A DNA stretch of 17,088 nt from Planctomycetaceae bacterium (GTDB taxonomy: Bacteria; Planctomycetota; Planctomycetia; Planctomycetales; Planctomycetaceae), in contig JAGQQB010000021.1 of NCBI GenBank assembly GCA_020426425.1, positions 1-17,088 of the forward strand, given 5' to 3'. Position 1 is the stretch's first letter; each line of letters begins with the position of its first letter. The notes beneath the pieces were generated by a model, which worked only from the letters and a program-made list of their open reading frames with translations, had not been told where the DNA came from and ran no database searches. Shown in pieces: positions 1 through 6,322 of the stretch. A program made the position numbers and the translations under genes.

Positions 1-1
1 G

Positions 2-589
2 GATGACGCTCTGGAACTCGAAGGTGAGGCAGCTGGAATCGAGGCCCATAACAATTTGATTGTTGACTTCCATGAGTCGTTCGGTTTGAGTCCGGTGCTT
101 TCCGGTCCGGTGCGACTCGTGAAGAACGTGGCGGTCCATCCGCAGGTGAAACTCAACGGCGCGCAAATCAAGCTGGTCGTGTCCGAGCGAGATGCTGCAC
201 ATCCCATCGGTGACATTGCCATCAACAACAATGTGCTCTGGGGGAACTGGCTCTGCTGGACCAGCCCTTACACGCAAATCGGTTGGGTCGTGGTCGGTGG
301 CAACTGGATTTCGGTGCGGCAGGAGACCGATCCGCCGTTTCCAGATGGAGTGATCGACTGCATGAACATCCGTGTTCCGATTCAATCGCAAGATGAGTCA
401 CTCACGCTGCAGGAGTGCCTGGACCGAGTCGAGTCGCTTGCCACAGAGATCGAGCGTCCGCTACCGGCAATCCCGTCACGTGTTGACGTGGGACCAACCT
501 GGTGGGATTGGGCCGCACATCCTGCGACCAGTTCGATTCCGGACATCCGCTGGTCCGGCACGGAGGCTGATCACATCCATGGCCCGTGA
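2..589 (+). CDS. 3' part of an unrecognised protein, first gene of the polysaccharide operon seen here
   Basis: The reading frame is open to the left edge of the window, so the N-terminus is missing and about 195 residues are visible. I do not recognise the family. The visible part has no obvious transmembrane helix. It is rich in beta-type stretches and tryptophans, including a run with WGNWLCWTSP and then GWVVVGGNWISV, followed by a short charged, helix-like part (DESLTLQECLDRVESLATEIE) and a Pro/Trp-rich tail. This resembles a soluble or periplasmic beta domain, but that is only an impression. An in-frame TTG at 56 and later codons are possible internal starts, yet coding continues upstream without a stop. 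Its stop overlaps the next gene's ATG by 11 bases, so it probably belongs to the same operon and has a role in surface polysaccharide production or export. No function is claimed. Confidence 0.7.
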   Translation, partial: DDALELEGEAAGIEAHNNLIVDFHESFGLSPVLSGPVRLVKNVAVHPQVKLNGAQIKLVVSERDAAHPIGDIAINNNVLWGNWLCWTSPYTQIGWVVVGGNWISVRQETDPPFPDGVIDCMNIRVPIQSQDESLTLQECLDRVESLATEIERPLPAIPSRVDVGPTWWDWAAHPATSSIPDIRWSGTEADHIHGP

Positions 590-1133
590 AGGCATACGCT
601 GGGCCGCGAACGTCGCCATCGCCCTGCTCTTCGTCGCCGGGTGTGGTCATGTCGCTGACATGCTAATGCTACGAATCAGTCATGATTACGTGTATGCACC
701 GCATGCGGCGCGACAGTGGGGTGGCGTACTCGGTTTGCTGGCTGGGACATTCTTGGGGATCGTGGACCATCACTTCGGCATGAAGACCATTTCGTGGCAG
801 CGATGGTGTCGCAGCTGGCTGGGACTCTTGGCGATGCCAGTGCTCGTGGCGATCTCCGGAATCACCCTCGGCGGACTGACGAAGATTGGCTGGCTGCCGC
901 CATTGCGATTTGCCATCCCGACGGCGCGACACATGTTTTGTGAAGGGATCATGCGGTCGCTGCCATGGGGGCTACTCGCGGCCGTGGTAATGATTGTCTT
1001 ACTGCGGTGGCGGATGCGACCTGCTGTTGCCTCGGGGCCGGACTCATCCACTATGATGCCGCACAGCCCAGGCACTGATTCACGAATCGCAGACCCCGAC
1101 AACAGCATGCAACAGGAATCCCCTACGGAATGA
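579..1133 (+). CDS. Small polytopic membrane protein, unknown function
   Basis: This is a 184-residue protein if started at the ATG at 579. The frame is open further upstream (from 372), but that part is only the shadow of the preceding gene, and the 11-base overlap at 579 is typical of this operon. Four hydrophobic segments are visible: about residues 8-30 (AANVAIALLFVAGCGHVADM), 46-66 (GGVLGLLAGTFLGIVDHHFG), 78-105 (WLGLLAMPVLVAISGITLGG) and 126-144 (LPWGLLAAVVMIVLLRW). A polar tail rich in Ser, Asp and Pro follows. The first segment ends in LFVAGCG, which looks a little like a lipobox, but the other helices argue for an integral membrane protein. The stop overlaps the ATG of the dehydratase gene (ATGA). 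I do not recognise the family; context suggests a membrane part of the polysaccharide machinery. Confidence 0.65.
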   Translation: MAREGIRWAANVAIALLFVAGCGHVADMLMLRISHDYVYAPHAARQWGGVLGLLAGTFLGIVDHHFGMKTISWQRWCRSWLGLLAMPVLVAISGITLGGLTKIGWLPPLRFAIPTARHMFCEGIMRSLPWGLLAAVVMIVLLRWRMRPAVASGPDSSTMMPHSPGTDSRIADPDNSMQQESPTE

Positions 1134-2116
1134 GCCGTACCGCATTGATTCTCGGGGTCTCCGGACAAGATGGCGCCTACCTTGCTCAGCATCTGCTGCG
1201 GGAAGGGTATGCGGTGCATGGCACCTCGCGCGATGCGACCGTGAATTCGTTTGCGAATCTCACGCGACTGGGCATCCGTGAAGAGGTCACACTCCACTCG
1301 GTGACGCTCACCGATTTCCGCAGCGCACTCCAGACACTGACCCGCATCGCCCCGGATGAGGTGTACAACCTCGCGGGACAGTCCTCGGTGGGGCTTTCGT
1401 TCGCTCAACCTGTCGAGACGCTGGACAGCATCGCCCGCGGGACATTGAACCTGTTGGAGACAATCCGGTTCACCGGCGCACCGATCAGGTTTTACAATGC
1501 CTGTTCGACCGAGTGCTTTGGTGACACCGGCGACTCCATTGCGAATGAACTGAGTCCATTCCGCCCGCGCAGCCCGTACGCGGTCGCGAAGGCGACGTCA
1601 TTCTGGGAAGTCGCCAACTATCGTGAGTCGTACGATCTGTTCGCCTGTTCGGGGATTCTTTCGAATCACGATTCGCCGCTACGTCCGGAACGGTTCGTCA
1701 CGCAGAAGATCGTCGCCTCAGCCTGCCGGATCGCCGCAGGGCGGCAACAGGAACTGACGCTGGGGAATCTGGACATCTCCCGCGACTGGGGCTGGGCTCC
1801 CGATTACGTGGTGGCCATGCATAGCATGCTGCAGCAACCGACGGCGGATGATTACGTGGTCGCGACCGGGCAAAGTCACACCCTGGAAGAATTCGTCGCC
1901 GCCGCGTTCGAGGCGGTCAATCTTACGTGGCGGGACTATGTGCGGATTGATCCCGACTTGTTTCGCCCCTCAGACATCGCCCGATGCCAGGTGAGTGCTG
2001 AGAAAGCGGAGCGTGTCCTCGGCTGGCATGCACAACATCATATGCCACAGGTGGTGGAACTGATGGTTGAGGCGTGGCTGGAGCAGCATCCGGAGGACCG
2101 ATGCGCGTCGCGCTAA
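1130..2116 (+). CDS. gmd: GDP-mannose 4,6-dehydratase
   Basis: This protein converts GDP-D-mannose to GDP-4-keto-6-deoxy-D-mannose, the precursor of GDP-fucose, GDP-rhamnose and related sugars, in the cytoplasm. It is a 328-residue extended short-chain dehydrogenase, slightly shorter than most Gmd proteins. The dinucleotide-binding motif GVSGQDG sits at about residues 9-15. The catalytic set is visible as T127-E128 (in NACSTECFGD) and Y150-x3-K154 (in RSPYAVAKA). Further Gmd signatures are the NYRESYDLFACSGILSNHDSP stretch and LGNLDISRDWGWAPDYVVAM. The segment after the first strand reads GTSRDATVNSFANLTRLGI instead of the classical double-Arg loop, which places it in a divergent Gmd subgroup. 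The start overlaps the previous stop as ATGA, and the end overlaps the next gene by 16 bases. No GDP-keto-sugar reductase/epimerase is present in the window. Confidence 0.93.
   Translation: MSRTALILGVSGQDGAYLAQHLLREGYAVHGTSRDATVNSFANLTRLGIREEVTLHSVTLTDFRSALQTLTRIAPDEVYNLAGQSSVGLSFAQPVETLDSIARGTLNLLETIRFTGAPIRFYNACSTECFGDTGDSIANELSPFRPRSPYAVAKATSFWEVANYRESYDLFACSGILSNHDSPLRPERFVTQKIVASACRIAAGRQQELTLGNLDISRDWGWAPDYVVAMHSMLQQPTADDYVVATGQSHTLEEFVAAAFEAVNLTWRDYVRIDPDLFRPSDIARCQVSAEKAERVLGWHAQHHMPQVVELMVEAWLEQHPEDRCASR
2092..2096 (+). promoter_or_regulatory. Shine-Dalgarno site GGAGG for the GT4 gene
   Basis: A perfect GGAGG lies four bases before the ATG at 2101. It decides the start against the upstream in-frame GTG/ATG-like options near 2074. 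The site lies inside the end of gmd. Confidence 0.75.
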
Positions 2117-3204
2117 TTGAAACATCCGCCCCTGACGCTCCAGGCAGCATGCGTCGGTACGCGAACCTGATCGAACAAGCGTTCGCCGAAGACTCCGCAA
2201 TCGAGATTACGCGACTGAGTGTCGCCCCGTCCCGCGCCGCGCTGAAGCGAATCCCCAAGAAGTTCCAGAATTGGGGCCACCATGCCCTGGTCACCTGGAA
2301 CACGCGACGCATTTGCCAGCCGGGGATTGATCTGTTCCACATTGTCGATGGAAGCCATGCGTACATCGCCAAGTGGTTGCCCGGCGAACGCACAATCGCG
2401 ACTGCGCACGACATCATTCCGTACCTGCAATCGCAAGGACGGTTTCCGGTGCCCGCACCGGGGCGACTCGCGCGGTGGCTAATCAATTCGGGACTCAAAG
2501 GCTTAGGTCGTGTGGCGGAGGTGAGCGCAGACAGTCAGAGCACTGCAAACGATCTTAAGGAGCACCTGCCCGCGTCCACGGCGCTCAGCGTTTGTCCACT
2601 GACAATTGAACCCTCCTTCTTGACGAACGCGAACCTCAATCCCCGGGGTACGAAAGCGCGTCCGTTTCTGTTTCATATCGGCAACAACGGATTCTATAAG
2701 AACCGCGCTGGCGTGATTGACGTCTTCGCCAGGCTGCGACGTGACACCGACTGTGACTTGGTGTTGGCGGGGCCCGCTCCACTGCCAGGATTGCGTCAGC
2801 AGATTCAGCACCATGGATTGACTGAGCATGTCACGTTTCTGGTCGACCCTGATGACTCCTCACTCGCACAATTGTATCGCGAAGCGAGCCTGCTGCTGTT
2901 CCCCAGTGTCTATGAGGGATTTGGGTGGCCACCACTGGAAGCAATGGCGATGGGCTGCCCAGTGGTGTGCAGCGATGCCGCATCGTTGCCCGAAGTCGCG
3001 GGTGATGCCGCACTGACTTCGCCGCATAATGATCTCGACCAACTCGCGCACCATTGCCGCCGAATTCTGACTGACACCGCCACCGCCTCTGATCTCCAAC
3101 GTCGGGGACGTACACAAGCGGAATCGTTCTCGCTGCCGCGGTTTCACGATCAACTCGCGGAGATCTATCAACGCGTGCATACTGCGGCGGGAGGGAGCGA
3201 ATGA
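2101..3204 (+). CDS. Glycosyltransferase family 4 (GT-B fold)
   Basis: This 367-residue retaining glycosyltransferase probably adds a sugar from a nucleotide donor to a lipid-linked polysaccharide repeat unit at the inner face of the membrane. The N-terminal Rossmann domain starts MRVALIETS and contains a HDIIPYLQS segment, seen in many mannosyl- and fucosyltransferase-like GT4 proteins. The C-terminal donor domain starts near FLFHIGNNGFYKNRAGVIDV. It carries the E-x7-E nucleotide-sugar motif in VYEGFGWPPLEAMAMGCPVV, followed by SLPEVAGDAAL. These features are diagnostic for GT4. The exact donor and acceptor cannot be read from the sequence; proximity to gmd makes GDP-mannose or a GDP-deoxyhexose plausible donors. 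The start at 2101 is supported by a GGAGG site and overlaps gmd by 16 bases. The stop overlaps the next ATG by four bases. Confidence 0.92.
   Translation: MRVALIETSAPDAPGSMRRYANLIEQAFAEDSAIEITRLSVAPSRAALKRIPKKFQNWGHHALVTWNTRRICQPGIDLFHIVDGSHAYIAKWLPGERTIATAHDIIPYLQSQGRFPVPAPGRLARWLINSGLKGLGRVAEVSADSQSTANDLKEHLPASTALSVCPLTIEPSFLTNANLNPRGTKARPFLFHIGNNGFYKNRAGVIDVFARLRRDTDCDLVLAGPAPLPGLRQQIQHHGLTEHVTFLVDPDDSSLAQLYREASLLLFPSVYEGFGWPPLEAMAMGCPVVCSDAASLPEVAGDAALTSPHNDLDQLAHHCRRILTDTATASDLQRRGRTQAESFSLPRFHDQLAEIYQRVHTAAGGSE
3189..3197 (+). promoter_or_regulatory. Purine-rich ribosome binding site for the acetyltransferase gene
   Basis: GGGAGGGAG precedes the ATG at 3201 and lies inside the last codons of the GT4 gene. 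It supports the 4-base ATGA overlap as a true re-initiation start. Confidence 0.65.
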
Positions 3205-3821
3205 CGGAACAGGATGCGAAACTGATCGACGCGAACTCCGCGACGTCCGGCGCAAGTCCACAAATTCGGGTGGGCAAAGATGACTGCCCATCACCACATT
3301 CGCTCGGCAACAAGTTCGGGCGCGTGGTTTGGGGAATTGCCTGGCTACTGCTGTTTCGTCCATCACCGCGTCTGTGCCATGGTTGGCGACGCCTCCTGCT
3401 GACGTGTTTTGGAGCTGACATCGGTCGCAACGTGAGGATCGATCCGTCCGTCCGCATTTGGGCGCCGTGGAATCTGACACTGGGTGACGAATCGGCAATT
3501 GGGCATCATGTCGACTGCTACAACGTCGCGCGCATTACACTGGGGGCACATGCGACGGTCAGCCAATACTCTTTTCTGTGCACGGCCTCGCACGCCGTGA
3601 CCGACCCACACATGCGGCTGATTTCGAGTCCGATCACCATTGAAGATCAGGCCTGGGTCTGTGCAGATGTGTTCGTTGGACCAGGGATCACGATTGGGAC
3701 TGGTGGTGTCGCAGCGGCCCGGGCAGTCGTGACGCGGGATGTCCCGCCGTGGGTGATCGTTGCTGGGCATCCCGCGACGGATCTCAAACGACGCGTGCTC
3801 AGTGGTCCCCAGGAGGCGTGA
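3201..3821 (+). CDS. WcaF-type hexapeptide-repeat O-acetyltransferase
   Basis: This 206-residue protein of the left-handed beta-helix acetyltransferase family resembles WcaF, which uses acetyl-CoA to acetylate sugars of colanic-acid-like polysaccharides. The N-terminal 35 or so residues are polar and unlike the family core. A basic/hydrophobic lead (RVVWGIAWLLLFRPSPRLCHGWRRLLLTCFGA) follows, typical of WcaF relatives. The hexapeptide turns begin at IGRNVRIDPSVRIW and run through LTLGDESAIG and ITLGAHATVS to VFVGPGITIGTGGVAAARAV. The likely catalytic histidine is H131 in CTASHAVTDP. The C-terminal VTRDVPPWVIVAGHPA is a family hallmark. The start overlaps the GT4 stop as ATGA. The role is probably O-acetylation of the sugar polymer built by the neighbouring enzymes; the exact sugar is unknown. 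Confidence 0.9.
   Translation: MTEQDAKLIDANSATSGASPQIRVGKDDCPSPHSLGNKFGRVVWGIAWLLLFRPSPRLCHGWRRLLLTCFGADIGRNVRIDPSVRIWAPWNLTLGDESAIGHHVDCYNVARITLGAHATVSQYSFLCTASHAVTDPHMRLISSPITIEDQAWVCADVFVGPGITIGTGGVAAARAVVTRDVPPWVIVAGHPATDLKRRVLSGPQEA
3811..3816 (+). promoter_or_regulatory. Shine-Dalgarno site AGGAGG for the GT2 gene
   Basis: A full-consensus AGGAGG sits eight bases before the ATG at 3825. It is the strongest ribosome binding site in the window and fixes this start. Confidence 0.8.
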
Positions 3822-3824
3822 TCG

Positions 3825-4691
3825 ATGAGCGAACGCATCGCACAGCCTGAACGTGTCCCGATTACGGCGGTCGTGATCGCCAAGAATGAAGCCGCGAATC
3901 TACCACGTTGTCTGCAGGCGCTCACGTGGTGTGACGAAGTGGTCGTTGTCGATGATCACTCAACTGATGACACCATTGCCATCGCGAAGGAGTTTGGCGC
4001 CCGCGTCCTCACACATCGCTTTGAGACCTTCGCCGCTCAACGCAATTGGGCTCTGGACTCAGGTGACCTGCGGCATGACTGGGTGTTGATGCTCGATGCC
4101 GACGAAGTCGCGACGTCGGAGTTTGGTTGGGCCATTGCTCGCGCGGTGCAATCAGCGGGACCTGATGTGGTCGGATTTCGCACCTGTCGCAAGACGATGC
4201 TCATGGGGCAGTGGCTGAAATACTCGGATGGTTTCCCCGTCTGGATTATGCGAATCGTGCGCCGGGGCCGGGCACGTTTTCATGACTCCGGGCATGGCGA
4301 AGTCCCGGTCCCAGATGTCGATGGAACCATGGGGACAATCTGCGAACCGTTTCTGCATTACCCCTTCAGCAAGGGGCTTACCGATTGGTTGCAACGACAC
4401 ATTCGATACGCTGAACGAGAGGCGGCTGTTGAACTGCAACAACTGCAGGGGGGGGCGTGGACGGACCTGCTGAGTCTGCAGAGCGATCGTCGGCGACGAG
4501 GCTTGCGTAGCCTGAGCCGGTCGCTTCCAGCGCGTCCACTGCTGCGATTTTGCTATCAGTACTTCTTCAAGCGGGGCTTTCTGGATGGGTCTGCGGGACT
4601 GACTTTCAGCCGCTTGATGGCCTGCTACGAAGCAATGATTCTCGCCAAGCGAAAGGAATTGAGCGTCCGTGAGCGCGGCGATTCCATCTGA
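3825..4691 (+). CDS. Glycosyltransferase family 2 (WaaE/KdtX-like)
   Basis: This is a 288-residue inverting GT-A glycosyltransferase. The N-terminus reads ITAVVIAKNEAANLPRCL, then CDEVVVVDDHSTDDT, with the metal-binding DxD-like motif in WVLMLDADEVAT. This order and spacing match the WaaE/KdtX group that adds glucose or related hexoses to lipopolysaccharide core or exopolysaccharide. The middle contains GQWLKYSDGFPVWIMRIVRRGRARF and then a His-rich stretch, as in that group. The C-terminal part has a basic amphipathic segment and CYQYFFKRGFLDGSAGLTFS, typical of a membrane-associated end. The gene begins three bases after the acetyltransferase stop and overlaps the next gene by 23 bases. A run of eight G at 4448-4455 encodes Q-G-G-A; slippage there would break the frame. 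The donor and acceptor are not known. Confidence 0.9.
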   Translation: MSERIAQPERVPITAVVIAKNEAANLPRCLQALTWCDEVVVVDDHSTDDTIAIAKEFGARVLTHRFETFAAQRNWALDSGDLRHDWVLMLDADEVATSEFGWAIARAVQSAGPDVVGFRTCRKTMLMGQWLKYSDGFPVWIMRIVRRGRARFHDSGHGEVPVPDVDGTMGTICEPFLHYPFSKGLTDWLQRHIRYAEREAAVELQQLQGGAWTDLLSLQSDRRRRGLRSLSRSLPARPLLRFCYQYFFKRGFLDGSAGLTFSRLMACYEAMILAKRKELSVRERGDSI

Positions 4692-5436
4692 GGCGCTGGC
4701 TGCATCTAATGGGGAGTCGCTGCCTTTGACCGCTGGTCACTGGCAACGATGGCGCCGGCGCTTGTTGCGTGGATGCGTGGGCTGCCTCTTCGCCGGGCTC
4801 TTGCTGTGGTGCCTGCATCCCTGGCTGCTCACACGACTGGGGCGTTCCCTGATCGCTGGTGACTCCGTTCGCAGCGTCGACGTTCTCCTGGTCCTTGATG
4901 GCCGACCAGGATACGAGTTTGCGGAACATCTGCTCAGCGAGGGGCAGGCGGGACAACTGCTGCTATTCGACAAAGTGCATTCGCGTGTCGTGGAATTGGG
5001 AGTTCTCCCAACAAGTATCGACCTCTGTCGTGACCTGGTTGAGGAGTTGCACATCCCCGTCCGGCAGGTCGCCGAATTGCCCGGTCAGATGACTCATCTT
5101 GACCAGTTACTCGACTCGGCGCTTCGTCACCTCGGTCCAGAGCAGACGTTGGCTGTCGTCTGCAGTGAATGGCGATCGGCTTACGTACGTGTAAAGTTGT
5201 CCCGGGCCGCCACACGAAACCACTGTACACGGCCCCTGCTGTTTTTGGTCGACGACCCTGAGGCAGACCCGGAGAACTGGTGGCAGACTCGACATGGCAT
5301 TCGACTGGTTTGTGATCAGTTGATGCGATGCACATCGCTGCGACTCGCCGCAGAGACGCATGATGCATCGCCCATTTCCGCGGAACAATTCCGCAGGGCG
5401 GCAGTGGCTACCCATGAAGCTCCGCCGAGCGAATGA
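4669..5436 (+). CDS. Membrane-anchored YdcF/DUF218-like protein, diverged copy
   Basis: This protein has 255 residues with a GTG start at 4669, inside the end of the GT2 gene. An AAGGA-like site lies somewhat far upstream, so the start is only fairly sure. The layout is a basic patch (WQRWRRRLLRG), one transmembrane helix (about residues 36-55) and then a soluble domain. The order of elements matches the next gene: LHPWLLTRLGRSLIAGD, then VDVLLVLDG, and finally ENWWQTRHGIRL. These resemble the DUF218/YdcF fold, proteins linked to envelope and polysaccharide metabolism (SanA and ElyC relatives). This copy has lost the usual GG after the first strand and the S-D-x-H-x-x-R motif (it has CSEWRSAYVRVKL), so it may lack the family's activity. 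Annotation as YdcF-like rests on similarity to the neighbour. Confidence 0.65.
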   Translation: MSAAIPSEALAASNGESLPLTAGHWQRWRRRLLRGCVGCLFAGLLLWCLHPWLLTRLGRSLIAGDSVRSVDVLLVLDGRPGYEFAEHLLSEGQAGQLLLFDKVHSRVVELGVLPTSIDLCRDLVEELHIPVRQVAELPGQMTHLDQLLDSALRHLGPEQTLAVVCSEWRSAYVRVKLSRAATRNHCTRPLLFLVDDPEADPENWWQTRHGIRLVCDQLMRCTSLRLAAETHDASPISAEQFRRAAVATHEAPPSE

Positions 5437-6134
5437 CGCAACCGACAACCAACCAGACAACGGCCGCGTCGGCAGATGCCGTGGAAGGAACTTCCGGCCA
5501 CTCTGCCAGACCGTGGCGACGCCGCTGGCTGTGGTGCCTCGTCGCATTTTGCATCCTTATGGGAGTCTGCTGGTGGCTGCATCCGGTCTTGTTCCGGAGT
5601 TGGGGAGCCTCTCTCAACGTGGGGCGTCCCCTTGCTGAGCCGGTGGATGTCGTCTTCGTCCTGGGTGGCGGTCTGGAGAATCGCCCGTTCGTAGCGGCCG
5701 AAATCTATCGAGCCGGATACGCACAAGTCGTGCTGGTATCACGGCCGGTCGGCCACAGCATGGACATGTTGGGCGGAGCCTCTGAAGGAGAGTTGACCTC
5801 CCAGATACTGCGGAAGCTCGGAGTCGCTGCCGACAATATTCACCAATTAGACGTTCCGGTCGATTCAACACGCGGCGAACTGACCGCGCTGCGGGACTAC
5901 ATCGCGCAGCAACCAACGCCACCCCGTGTCGCAATCGTCAGTAGTGATTTCCATACCCGTCGCATCCGCTCTCTATCGCGGCGCATCCTGAGGCAAACTA
6001 GGCAATCAGTAGCGATTGTCTCGGCGCCCACCGATGGGTTCAGCCCCACCAACTGGTGGCAGTACGAAGAGGGGATCTCCACTTATTTTCTTGAGACGGT
6101 AAAACTACTCACGGTTCTGCTGAATTTGGCGTGA
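5433..6134 (+). CDS. YdcF/DUF218 family membrane-anchored protein
   Basis: This 233-residue protein begins at an ATGA overlap with the previous gene. A basic stretch (RPWRRRWLWC) leads into one transmembrane helix at about residues 29-48. The DUF218 domain follows: VDVVFVLGGGLENRPFVAAEIYRAG, then AQVVLVSRP, and the conserved VAIVSSDFHTRRIRSLSRR that matches the family's T/S-S-D-x-H-x-x-R signature. It ends with TNWWQYEEGISTYFLETVKLL, the typical C-terminal helix of the family. Family members such as E. coli SanA and ElyC act at the envelope, with an undefined biochemical role; some bind nucleotide-like ligands. It is the better preserved member of a tandem pair and probably the last gene of the operon. 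The following 188 bases have no clear terminator. Confidence 0.82.
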   Translation: MTQPTTNQTTAASADAVEGTSGHSARPWRRRWLWCLVAFCILMGVCWWLHPVLFRSWGASLNVGRPLAEPVDVVFVLGGGLENRPFVAAEIYRAGYAQVVLVSRPVGHSMDMLGGASEGELTSQILRKLGVAADNIHQLDVPVDSTRGELTALRDYIAQQPTPPRVAIVSSDFHTRRIRSLSRRILRQTRQSVAIVSAPTDGFSPTNWWQYEEGISTYFLETVKLLTVLLNLA

Positions 6135-6322
6135 GAAGTGCTTATTCCTGATGGGACATCTTCAAGTTGGGCGATCTGGACAATCAGAGGTCCTCATGGC
6201 CCGTCATCCTGGCGGATTTTCCGTCACGATGATTGCGGAGATGTTTCCACGAGAGTTAGCATGATTACTGCGACGCTCTCCAGGCACGGATGCCGTCAAT
6301 CCGCTGGGCTCTAACTTCGTGC
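6135..6322 (+). other. Leader region before the tyrosine kinase gene, with two micro reading frames
   Basis: This 188-base gap holds two tiny frames in series. The first runs 6196-6264 (22 codons), with AGAGG at 6186-6190 five bases before its ATG. The second runs 6261-6314 (17 codons), starts at an ATGA overlap with the first, and ends eight bases before the ATG at 6323. Whether they are translated is unknown. No convincing promoter or terminator could be picked out, so the kinase gene could be transcribed together with the upstream operon. Confidence 0.35.

Noticed and set aside
372..578. Upstream extension of the membrane protein gene to 372
   Set aside because: It would overlap the preceding gene by more than 200 bases; the extra residues are Arg/Ser-rich out-of-frame sequence. 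ATG 579 fits the overlap style of the operon.
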